Shown here in pieces: positions 7,750 through 14,304 of a DNA stretch of 23,146 nt. Origin of the DNA: an uncultured Candidatus Saccharibacteria bacterium (lineage in GTDB: Bacteria; Patescibacteriota; Saccharimonadia; Saccharimonadales; Saccharimonadaceae); NCBI GenBank assembly GCA_947306315.1, contig CAMZGF010000004.1:1-23146 (forward strand), in the 5' to 3' direction. The position numbers and the translations under genes are program-made. Every line of letters begins with the position of its first letter. Position 1 is the stretch's first letter. The notes under the pieces were generated by a model. The model did not search any database. It saw only the letters and a program-made list of their open reading frames with translations, and was not told where the DNA came from.

Positions 7750-8125
7750 GACTTTCCCAGGCTAATTTTGCGCATTTAACGCGTGCTGGCATCCTTGAAA
7801 CGCAACTTAAACATCTTGCCTTGCCGAGCTTATCTACGGAGTATTTCTCCCCAATAACCATCTTCGAGAATTCCTCGCTCATTTCTCTTGCTTCTTCAAT
7901 AGTTTTTCCCTTAATTGAGGCAATAAACGTATCCGCCGAAGCGAGCGCAATTGCGCACCCCTTACCAGTAAACTTTCCATCAACAACTACCCCTCTAGAA
8001 ACCTTCAGATACACTTTAAGCTCATCCCCGCAACTCGCATTAAAAAGTAAAATCGGCTCAACCCCGTCCATCTCACCCCTGAATTCCGGGTGCATGCTTC
8101 GCTCTAATAGTTCTTCATCGTACAT
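7733..8125 (-). CDS. sufU: SUF system scaffold / sulfur-transfer protein SufU
   Basis: SufU is an IscU-like zinc protein that takes sulfur from the cysteine desulfurase SufS. Conserved ligands are visible: Cys32 and Asp34 in NASCGDE, Cys57 in GKGCAIALASA and Cys118 in RVKCAKLAW. Two further cysteines (105 and 108, RCLSC) lie in the SufU-type insertion. At 130 residues it is slightly shorter than usual. The ATG overlaps the sufS stop (TAATG), so translation is coupled. It is the last gene of the SUF operon. No hairpin terminator is seen after it, and the next operon's promoter starts inside its 3' end. Confidence 0.92.
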   Translation of the reverse strand: MYDEELLERSMHPEFRGEMDGVEPILLFNASCGDELKVYLKVSRGVVVDGKFTGKGCAIALASADTFIASIKGKTIEEAREMSEEFSKMVIGEKYSVDKLGKARCLSCVSRMPARVKCAKLAWESLDKLA

Positions 8126-9240
8126 TATTCTAGCCCCATTTTCTTTCGAACTTTAGAGACGGCCTTAACGAGTGCCTTTACGTCAGATTTATCATTGTAA
8201 TTCGAGAAGCTCGCTCTAACCACTGGACCCCAACCCTTATACTCAAGATATGGCTGTGCACAAAGATATCCTGCACGCACACAGACACCATCGTCTGCCA
8301 AGATTTGTGCAACATCATGCGGATGTACATCCTTAACCTGAAAAGTCACGATTAATCCGTTCGAAACTAAAACCTTAACTCCCCTAATCTTTCTAAGTTC
8401 CGTCGCCGCCATCTTAGCTAAACGTTCAGCATGTTCATTCTTATCAAAGTCCAAAACCTTAATGGCAGCCGAAAGCCCAAAGATTGCGCCAACCGACAAA
8501 GTTCCCGCCTCCAATCTTTCAGGGATAGCTGAGTACGTCGGCTCGCCATCCAAAGAGACAGCATCAACCATTTCACCGCCGTAGTTAAACGGACGAAGCT
8601 TCTCTGCGAGCTCTCTTTTGATAACCAACCCGCCAATACCCATAGGAGCACCAAATTTATGCCCCGAGAAGGCCACGAAATCCGCTCCAAGGCGTGTTAT
8701 ATCAAAATCAACGTGTCCGACCATCTGAGCGCCATCAACGCCTAAAATCGCCTTAGGGAGCGTCCTACGAACCTCTCTAATGCGTTTCAAGAAGTTTTGC
8801 CCTGTTACATTCGATACACCAGTAAGGGACACCACCTTCGCACCCCTAATGTCTTTATTGAGGTCCTTAGAAATTAAAACCTTCGAGTATCGCTGTTTCC
8901 ATGGCAAAATATTTGAATGATGGCTCTCGATATCAATCACCACTTTCGCGTCTCTATTAACCACCCCGAATCCGTCGTCGCGAAGAAGCAAGCCGTTCGC
9001 AACCATATTAATCGCCTCTGTTGTACCTCTGGAAAATATAACAGTGTACGATTTGTCGGCATGAACGAGTTTCAAAACGGCCTCACGAGCCTCATTTACC
9101 CCTGTTGTAGCCTGAACACTTTTTTTATACAACCCACGCAGAGGATTGGCGTTTATCTTTCGATAAAAATCCGCTTCAGAATTAATAGCATCTAGATGCT
9201 TCTTCATCGTTGCGGCATTATCTAGATAGGCCTCTCTCAC
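8125..9240 (-). CDS. sufS: Cysteine desulfurase SufS
   Basis: A PLP-dependent group II cysteine desulfurase that supplies sulfur for Fe-S clusters. Residues seen: DNAAT near the N-terminus, His107/His108 in ESHHSN, Asp169 in GVDGAQ, the PLP lysine Lys195 in SGHKFG, and the catalytic Cys327 in RAGYLCAQP (usually RAGHHCAQP, so one His is replaced by Leu). Arg342 of the substrate-binding region is present. At 371 residues it is about 30 shorter than typical SufS. Translation starts at GTG (9238-9240), overlapping the sufB stop as GTGA, so no ATG is needed. An ATG further in would remove the N-terminal DNAAT strand. Confidence 0.93.
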   Translation of the reverse strand: MREAYLDNAATMKKHLDAINSEADFYRKINANPLRGLYKKSVQATTGVNEAREAVLKLVHADKSYTVIFSRGTTEAINMVANGLLLRDDGFGVVNRDAKVVIDIESHHSNILPWKQRYSKVLISKDLNKDIRGAKVVSLTGVSNVTGQNFLKRIREVRRTLPKAILGVDGAQMVGHVDFDITRLGADFVAFSGHKFGAPMGIGGLVIKRELAEKLRPFNYGGEMVDAVSLDGEPTYSAIPERLEAGTLSVGAIFGLSAAIKVLDFDKNEHAERLAKMAATELRKIRGVKVLVSNGLIVTFQVKDVHPHDVAQILADDGVCVRAGYLCAQPYLEYKGWGPVVRASFSNYNDKSDVKALVKAVSKVRKKMGLE

Positions 9241-10562
9241 GCCGTGCCTTCAATCTCCATCTTAATTAGGTTATTCATCTCCATCGCGTACTCTACTGGA
9301 AGTTCCTTTGACACCTCAGCTGTAAAACCTCTAACAATCAAGGCTCTTGCCTTATCTTCAGATAGACCCCTAGACATAAGATAGAACAATGCTTCTTCCG
9401 AGATTCTTCCGACCGAAGCTTCATGTGCCGCCTCAGCATTCATACAGTGTACCATCACCTCTGGAATTGCCTCAGCCTTCGCGCCGGGATTAAGGAGCAA
9501 TGACTTACAGTCAATATAAGCTTTCGCACCGTGTGCACCCGGACAAATTTTCGCGAGTGTGCGATTCACGGAAACGCCATCATCTTTGCTGAGTGCTTTA
9601 GTATCAATCGTCGAGCACGTATTTGGTGCGACGTGAACAACTTTTGCACCATTATCAATAATCTGGCCCTTTGAAGCGAAAGTTACCCCCGTATATTCGC
9701 ATTTAGCCCCTTCACCATTCAAGATTGCCATCGGATAAATCATCGTAATATGCGAGCCAAAACTACCCGCAACCCACTCGATCGTGCCACCCTCTTCGAC
9801 GATTGCTCTTTTTGTGCTCAAATTGTACATATTTTTTGACCAGCTCTCAACCGTCGAGAATTTCATGTGTGCATTTTTACCGATATAAACCTCAACTGCA
9901 CCGGAGTGAAGGTTTGCGACATTATATTTCGGAGCCGAACAGCCCTCGATGAAGTGGAAATCTGCACCTTCATCAACAATAATCAAAGTGTGCTCAAACT
10001 GGCCTGCCCCTGGAGCGTTCAAACGATAATAACTCTGGATTGGGATTTCAACCGTTGTATTTTTCGGAACATAGATGAACGAACCACCACTCCAAAGTGC
10101 AGCATGAAGTGCTGTGAACTTATGATCGTCTACAGGGATAAGCTTCATGAAATGCTCTCTAATCATCTTCGAATATTTCGCGTCTTTCACCGCCTCACCC
10201 ATTGGAAGATAGACCACACCCTGTTTTTCAACTTCTCTTTTAAGGTTAAGATAAACCATCTCTGAATCATACTGAGCACCAACACCCGCAAGGTTCTTCT
10301 TTTCTGCCTCAGGAATACCAAGATCATCAAACGTTTTTCTAATATATGCTGGCACCTCTTCCCAAGATGAAACCATCTCTGATTTTGGTTTAATGTAAGG
10401 CTCAATATCATCAAGATTAAGCCCCGATAGGTCCGGCCCAAACTTCGGCATTGGCATCTTATTCCAACATTCAACCCCCTTAAGACGAATATCTGTCACC
10501 CATTTTGGCTCTCCCTTAAGCTTTGCAAGCTCTAGGACGAGCTCTTTAGTCAAACCTTTCAT
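9237..10562 (-). CDS. sufB: Fe-S cluster assembly scaffold SufB
   Basis: The 441-residue protein belongs to the SufB/SufD family: an alpha-helical N-terminus, then a right-handed beta-helix core, then a C-terminal helical part. SufB-type signatures include PAYIRKTFDDLGIPEAEKK, YDSEMVY, GGSFIYVPKNTTVEIPIQSYYR, the HFIEGCSAP segment with its conserved Cys, STVESWSKNMYNLSTKRA and the C-terminal MSRGLSEDKARALIVRGF. The overall match is to SufB rather than SufD. The ATG overlaps the sufC stop (TAATG) and the TGA stop overlaps the sufS start. No SufD paralogue is present in this operon, so the SufBC complex may work as a SufB homodimer or with a SufD encoded elsewhere. Confidence 0.95.
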   Translation of the reverse strand: MKGLTKELVLELAKLKGEPKWVTDIRLKGVECWNKMPMPKFGPDLSGLNLDDIEPYIKPKSEMVSSWEEVPAYIRKTFDDLGIPEAEKKNLAGVGAQYDSEMVYLNLKREVEKQGVVYLPMGEAVKDAKYSKMIREHFMKLIPVDDHKFTALHAALWSGGSFIYVPKNTTVEIPIQSYYRLNAPGAGQFEHTLIIVDEGADFHFIEGCSAPKYNVANLHSGAVEVYIGKNAHMKFSTVESWSKNMYNLSTKRAIVEEGGTIEWVAGSFGSHITMIYPMAILNGEGAKCEYTGVTFASKGQIIDNGAKVVHVAPNTCSTIDTKALSKDDGVSVNRTLAKICPGAHGAKAYIDCKSLLLNPGAKAEAIPEVMVHCMNAEAAHEASVGRISEEALFYLMSRGLSEDKARALIVRGFTAEVSKELPVEYAMEMNNLIKMEIEGTA

Positions 10563-11323
10563 TATGCCACCTCCTTCTGAATTTCTTCAAGTACGGCCTT
10601 GTAGCCCTTCTTCTCGACTTGTTTAACTAGCGTTCCATCTTTTACCGCTATCACACGCCCGTCATCAACCAGAATCGCTTTAGAAGGCTTTAGATGCTTT
10701 AAAACGCGCATATTATGGGTCACAATAAGATATGAACAGCCGCTTTCCTTCTGATATTCTTCTAGAACTTTCGAAATTCTCGCTCCAGCATCGATATCGA
10801 GGCCTGAATCGATCTCATCTAAAATTACAAGTTTTGGCCTAAGAGATAACATCTGCAAAATCTCATTTTTCTTCTTCTCACCACCAGAGAATCCAACATT
10901 CAAATCTCTTTCAGCAAACCAAATATTCGTTCCAAGTTTCTTCGCAGACTCAGTAATTCCCCCTCGAACTTCGTCAAGCGAAACAAACCCGCATTTCGTC
11001 TCCTCTTTAACGCTCCTTATCATCTCTGTTGTTGTAACACCAGGAACCTCAATTGGGCTCTGGAAACTAAGGAATATTCCGAGTCTTGCTCTCTCGAATA
11101 CTGGCATTTTAAGAACATCTTTACCAAGGAATTTTACTTTTCCTGATACTTTAAACCTTGGGTCCCCCATAATTGCCGACGCAACGGTTGATTTGCCGGC
11201 GCCGTTCATACCCAAAAGAACTGCTATCTCACCTTCGGAGACTTCAAAAGAAACACCATGCAGAATCTCCTTCTCAGAAGCAGATGCTACAAGGTCAGAA
11301 ACAGATAAAAAATCTTTAGACAT
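10562..11323 (-). CDS. sufC: Fe-S cluster assembly ATPase SufC
   Basis: An ABC-type soluble ATPase that drives conformational change in the SufB scaffold. Motifs: Walker A GMNGAGKST (38-46), Q-loop SFQSP (86-90), signature FSGGEKKKNEI (145-155), Walker B LVILDE (165-170) with Glu170, then the D-loop SGLD (173-176) and the H-loop His in VTHN. The length (253) is typical. The start ATG is preceded by AAAGGAG with an A-rich spacer. It is the first gene of the tightly packed sufC-sufB-sufS-sufU operon, all with overlapping stop and start codons. Confidence 0.96.
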   Translation of the reverse strand: MSKDFLSVSDLVASASEKEILHGVSFEVSEGEIAVLLGMNGAGKSTVASAIMGDPRFKVSGKVKFLGKDVLKMPVFERARLGIFLSFQSPIEVPGVTTTEMIRSVKEETKCGFVSLDEVRGGITESAKKLGTNIWFAERDLNVGFSGGEKKKNEILQMLSLRPKLVILDEIDSGLDIDAGARISKVLEEYQKESGCSYLIVTHNMRVLKHLKPSKAILVDDGRVIAVKDGTLVKQVEKKGYKAVLEEIQKEVA

Positions 11324-11398
11324 TTTTTCTTTCTCCTTTATTAACTTTTTATAGTTCTTTTTTGTTTTCGATGTTTATTTGTATTATCAGGTAGTCTT

Positions 11399-11426
11399 AT
11401 TTTACCACGCGTTTTTTTATTTTAAA
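11399..11426 (-). promoter_or_regulatory. Probable promoter of the SUF operon
   Basis: TTTAAA (11421-11426), 16-nt spacer, TAAAAT (11399-11404). The predicted leader of about 68 nt is AT-rich and carries AAAGGAG before sufC. I see no clear palindromic operator or Fe-S regulator site. Confidence 0.4.
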
Positions 11427-11440
11427 AGCATAAGCACATT

Positions 11441-11475
11441 AAAAATAAAAAATCCCCGGACAACCCGGGGATTTT
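11441..11475 (-). terminator. Rho-independent terminator of the HD-domain gene
   Basis: A perfect 11-bp stem (11449-11459 with 11465-11475) and 5-nt loop, followed on the minus strand by a long T-rich stretch. It insulates the HD gene from the SUF operon. Confidence 0.88.
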
Positions 11476-11500
11476 CTCTAACATACATAGCTTAATTGCT

Positions 11501-12448
11501 TCAAATCGGGACAAGCCGCCCATTTACTCTTAAATACAAATCGAGCTGGAAATACTCTTTCATGATCTTCTTTGGAAGCAACACCCCCTTCGGCCACAGA
11601 CTTTTAAAGAATGCCTCATCAAACCCTTCGTCGACTTCATAATCCAAATAGACCTTTGACGGAATTCCCTTGTCTTTATTGCCGGCAAAAGAAAGTTCAA
11701 TCTTATTAACCAAGAGCATTTGTTCCGTGTTGGGGTCAACAGCCCTCTGCTTTACAACTCTCTGCTTCGTAGCATCGAGCTTGTCCGCAATAATAAGCGC
11801 TGCACTGACAATTGTCTTTACATCTTTGCCGTCTGAGTGATTCCTAACCGCGTCGATAATAACATCACAGTCATCGTCATCGATATCAATAGCCTCACAG
11901 TTATTCCTCTTTAAATAATTCGTAGCTATCATTACCGACTTACTTGCATGGTCACCACAATTAACGTCATCAATAAGTTGCACTTTATCATAATATCCAA
12001 GCCCACTATCATGTAACCATGCCGCAATCTTAAAGAGTAGAATATCCTTCTGGACCGAATCACTCGATTCGAGCCCCCATTTAGAGCAATCATTAATAAA
12101 CTTCTCACCGATGGTGATCACTCTTTTAATATGCTCATAACCATGATCCGCCCCAAACTTTACGCTTGGGAGAGTATTCATATTCTGGATTTTCTCAACC
12201 TTCGCGATGTATTTTAGCGGGAGATTGATCTTCGATTTCGAAACCTGCTCCAATACTTTTTCAATTCTCTCCAAGACAAACGGACAGGAATCCGGAATCT
12301 TACTACCGTCACCAACACTAATGCCAGGACTTGATAAATCCTTTACACAGAAGTATTCGGAACCGTGGCCAGTTTGATCTACACAGAACGGGCATTCTCC
12401 GACACACTTTTGCACATCAAGATGCACTTTTGCAACATTGTTACCCAT
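11501..12448 (-). CDS. HD-domain phosphohydrolase with Cys-rich N-terminal module
   Basis: Residues about 95-230 form an HD domain: His102/His106 (DHGYEH), the HD pair His146-Asp147 (WLHDSG), His167 (GDHASKS), His204 (RNHSDG) and Asp222 (IADKLD). This full set of metal ligands fits an active metal-dependent phosphohydrolase. Substrate unknown. Residues 1-60 hold five cysteines: 15, 19 and 22 (CxxxCPFC), 34, and 55 (IPDSCPF). The last part resembles a small Cys-rich, probably zinc-binding module (CPxC...C...IPxxCPL) that I have seen in short proteins of Firmicutes and phages; this is from memory. Residues 231-315 are an uncharacterised C-terminal region. The ATG follows GGAGGTGG and a good promoter, and it has its own terminator. 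It is not a SUF component by sequence. Confidence 0.8.
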   Translation of the reverse strand: MGNNVAKVHLDVQKCVGECPFCVDQTGHGSEYFCVKDLSSPGISVGDGSKIPDSCPFVLERIEKVLEQVSKSKINLPLKYIAKVEKIQNMNTLPSVKFGADHGYEHIKRVITIGEKFINDCSKWGLESSDSVQKDILLFKIAAWLHDSGLGYYDKVQLIDDVNCGDHASKSVMIATNYLKRNNCEAIDIDDDDCDVIIDAVRNHSDGKDVKTIVSAALIIADKLDATKQRVVKQRAVDPNTEQMLLVNKIELSFAGNKDKGIPSKVYLDYEVDEGFDEAFFKSLWPKGVLLPKKIMKEYFQLDLYLRVNGRLVPI

Positions 12449-12506
12449 AATACCACCTCCATTACGTATGCTAGACTTTTAATGTGCGGTCTATTAAACC
12501 TCTGTT

Positions 12507-12535
12507 ATTTTAACATTTTTCCCTGTTTTTCTCAA
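12507..12535 (-). promoter_or_regulatory. Promoter of the HD-domain gene
   Basis: -35 TTGAGA (12530-12535), 17-nt spacer, -10 TAAAAT (12507-12512). The leader is about 50 nt and ends with GGAGGTGG before the ATG. Confidence 0.7.
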
Positions 12536-12554
12536 GCATAAGCGCTTTCATAGC

Positions 12555-12583
12555 TTAACTATATAACCCAGATCTGTTATAAT
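12555..12583 (+). promoter_or_regulatory. Promoter of the membrane transporter gene, leaderless start
   Basis: -35 TTAACT (12555-12560), 17-nt spacer, -10 TATAAT (12578-12583), which ends 8 nt before the ATG with no Shine-Dalgarno sequence. Confidence 0.65.
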
Positions 12584-12591
12584 ATCCCCAT

Positions 12592-13065
12592 ATGTTTTTG
12601 AAACTAATCACCATTCTATTTGTTTCCATGGTTCCTCTTATTGAGTTAAGAGGTGCTGTTCCAATCGGCGTCGGTTTTGGGGTGCCAGAATGGATTGTCC
12701 TTCTTGTTGCCGTTGTTGGAAACTTCATCCCCGTTCCTTTTATCTTCAAATATGCTCGCCGCTTCCTTGAATGGGGCTCAACTTGGCATTGGAAACCAGG
12801 CAAAAAATTCTGCAAATGGTGCCTTAAAAAGGGCGAAAAAGGTGGCAAAAAACTCGAAGAAAAAACTGGAGATAGTATCTATCTAGCGCTAATGTTCTTT
12901 GTCGGAATCCCTCTTCCAGGTACCGGCGCATGGACCGGCACTCTTGCTGCCAGCATGCTTAATCTCGATAAGAAAAAATCACTCGTTTCAATCGCTTGCG
13001 GGCTCGTTCTTGCTTGTGTCATTATGACACTTCTATCTCTCGGCGTTTTCAAGGTAATCTTCTAA
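12592..13065 (+). CDS. Small multi-drug export family membrane protein
   Basis: A 157-residue integral membrane protein with about four hydrophobic segments: residues 3-26, 32-55, 96-116 and 131-155. The segment PLIELRGAVPIGVGFGVP near the N-terminus and VGIPLPGTGAWTGTLAA in the second half are the hallmarks of the small multi-drug export family (PF06695/COG2426). A basic cytoplasmic loop (residues 57-90) is rich in Lys, Trp and Cys. The family name rests on weak experimental support, so the transported compound is unknown. It is a monocistronic unit: leaderless promoter upstream and a strong terminator right after the stop. It is divergent from the HD-domain gene. Confidence 0.82.
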   Translation: MFLKLITILFVSMVPLIELRGAVPIGVGFGVPEWIVLLVAVVGNFIPVPFIFKYARRFLEWGSTWHWKPGKKFCKWCLKKGEKGGKKLEEKTGDSIYLALMFFVGIPLPGTGAWTGTLAASMLNLDKKKSLVSIACGLVLACVIMTLLSLGVFKVIF

Positions 13066-13070
13066 AAATA

Positions 13071-13099
13071 AAAAAGGCCGCAATAAGCGCGGCCTTTTT
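13071..13099. terminator. Bidirectional terminator
   Basis: Stem 13071-13081 with 13089-13099 (GC-rich core GGCCGC/GCGGCC flanked by A5 and T5) and a 7-nt loop. It serves the plus-strand transporter gene and, on the other strand, the small ORF at 13106. Confidence 0.88.
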
Positions 13100-13105
13100 G
13101 GGAAT

Positions 13106-13276
13106 TTATTTACCCGAAAATTTCTTAGTATCTGTCACTACATAGTTAAATATGGATTCATAATCACCTCTGACTTCAAAGAACCGTTCTCTCGCCTCTT
13201 TCGGAAAAATCACGTTATTCGGGGTCAATACGCTCCTTTCTTCTTCGGTCAAAAATGACTTATTTTTATTGGCCAT
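13106..13276 (-). CDS. Small hypothetical protein, 56 residues
   Basis: A short, charged, soluble ORF that would be missed by a 60-residue cutoff. The ATG (13274-13276) is preceded by a full GGAGGTGAT Shine-Dalgarno sequence at 4-nt spacing, and the TAA is followed 7 bases later by a strong terminator, so expression is well supported. The sequence starts MANKNKSFLTEEERSVL and has KEARERFFEVRGDYES in the middle. I recognise no family and see no membrane segment or Cys. It lies downstream of the tRNA-Asn terminator, so it probably has its own promoter; TATGAT at about 13324-13329 is a candidate -10 but no clear -35 was found. Confidence 0.7.
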   Translation of the reverse strand: MANKNKSFLTEEERSVLTPNNVIFPKEARERFFEVRGDYESIFNYVVTDTKKFSGK

Positions 13277-13343
13277 ATCATCACCTCCACTCTCTAGAGA
13301 CCAACAAATACTACCTCTTTATCATATCACATGTATGTCAAAA

Positions 13344-13371
13344 GACAAAAAAATTGGACTTATTGTCCAAT
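13344..13371 (-). terminator. Terminator of tRNA-Asn
   Basis: A 7-bp stem (13353-13359 with 13365-13371), followed on the minus strand by a T-run. It begins immediately after the encoded CCA. Confidence 0.75.
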
Positions 13372-13372
13372 A

Positions 13373-13447
13373 TGGCTCCCGGGACTGGGCTCGAACCAGC
13401 AACCTCGAAGTTAACAGCTTCTTGCTCCACCATTGAGCTACCCGGGA
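13373..13447 (-). tRNA. tRNA-Asn (anticodon GTT), CCA encoded
   Basis: The minus strand folds as a cloverleaf: acceptor TCCCGGG with CCCGGGA, D-stem GCTC/GAGC, anticodon loop CTGTTAA with anticodon GTT, T-arm GCTGG-TTCGAGC-CCAGT, discriminator G73 and encoded CCA. The outermost anticodon-stem pair (27-43) is an A/G mismatch. It has its own promoter and terminator. Confidence 0.95.
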
Positions 13448-13459
13448 TTAACTTTCCCT

Positions 13460-13488
13460 ATTATAACGCAAAATCACCTCATTTTCAA
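13460..13488 (-). promoter_or_regulatory. Promoter of tRNA-Asn
   Basis: -35 TTGAAA (13483-13488), 17-nt spacer, -10 TATAAT (13460-13465). A strong stable-RNA promoter about 12 nt upstream of the mature tRNA 5' end. Confidence 0.85.
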
Positions 13489-13500
13489 GAGGTTTATGCC

Positions 13501-14247
13501 CTATTTTTTCTCCATACTATCAATCAGCTTCTTCGAAATCTTCAATGCCTCGACATAATCCGGCGTCATATCTCCAGTCTCACATCCGTTTCCATAAGTC
13601 GTATTCACAAAGTATTCAATATCACCATCTTTTAGTGCTAACGACCCACCCGCACTAAGTGGACTCGTTTCCCAATCATCATGCTTTGCTTTCGGATCCC
13701 ATCTTGAAATCTGTCCGAGGAAGAATGGATATTGTTCGTATGCCGCCTTCCCACCACATATATTTACATCATAAATCTTATCCGCCGTCGCGATACTCAT
13801 GATATATAATTCGCCGTTATAATTCTCGTTCTGAATCACATATTTTACATCAACCACGCCTTCCGGATAAGTGAACTTAATCGCCCACCCCGTTGGCTCG
13901 AGGTATTTCATCTCATCTCCTTCCGTCTCGTCCTCGTCTTCATCTGTTTCGTCTTCTTCATCTTGGCTGGTTTCATCCTTCTTCTTTCCAGTTTTAAAAC
14001 TCTTCTTTGAAAGTTCTGGATCGTCATTAACCTTCACTACTGCTGCACGTTTTTCCCTCTCGTCAGCTTTTGCTTTCTCAATCAAAAACAGCGCCAAAAT
14101 ACTGCCCGCAACAACGACTAAAACTGCAAAAATAATCACAATAATAAGCCAGATTTTCTTCTTTTTCGAAGGATTAAAACTCTCTAATTCAGACTCAAAA
14201 GGATATGGAGGAACAGGAGATTCGAATGATTGTTGTTCATTTCCCAT
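13501..14247 (-). CDS. Membrane-anchored extracytoplasmic protein, unknown family
   Basis: A 248-residue protein with three parts: a Pro/Ser-rich cytoplasmic start (1-27) ending in KKKK; one transmembrane helix (about 31-56); a Lys-rich then strongly acidic linker (about 60-113, mostly Asp/Glu/Thr); and a folded outer domain (about 115-248) starting EPTGWAIKFTYPEG, with two cysteines (ICGG and NGCETGD) that could form a disulfide. The N-in/C-out topology follows the positive-inside rule. I do not recognise the outer domain. The ATG lies 8 nt after TATAAT with no Shine-Dalgarno sequence, so the mRNA is predicted leaderless. The promoter overlaps the divergent metG promoter. No obvious hairpin follows the stop. 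Confidence 0.75.
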   Translation of the reverse strand: MGNEQQSFESPVPPYPFESELESFNPSKKKKIWLIIVIIFAVLVVVAGSILALFLIEKAKADEREKRAAVVKVNDDPELSKKSFKTGKKKDETSQDEEDETDEDEDETEGDEMKYLEPTGWAIKFTYPEGVVDVKYVIQNENYNGELYIMSIATADKIYDVNICGGKAAYEQYPFFLGQISRWDPKAKHDDWETSPLSAGGSLALKDGDIEYFVNTTYGNGCETGDMTPDYVEALKISKKLIDSMEKK

Positions 14248-14251
14248 ATGC

Positions 14252-14284
14252 TTTAATTATACACCAAATTCTGTTATAATAAAG
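14252..14284. promoter_or_regulatory. Overlapping divergent promoters (membrane protein and metG)
   Basis: Plus strand (metG): TTTAAT (14252-14257), 17 nt, TATAAT (14275-14280). Minus strand: TATAAT (14256-14261), with the -35 position at 14279-14284 (CTTTAT, weak). Each -10 lies on the other's -35, so the two cannot be occupied by RNA polymerase at once. Confidence 0.6.
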
Positions 14285-14304
14285 CAAATAAAATAAGAGG
14301 AAAC

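Noticed and set aside
7512..8156. Long plus-strand open frame (about 214 codons) opposite the DUF5663-like gene and sufU
   Set aside because: It is a shadow of two clearly recognisable minus-strand genes, has a Ser/Pro/Leu-biased composition and lacks a Shine-Dalgarno sequence or promoter.
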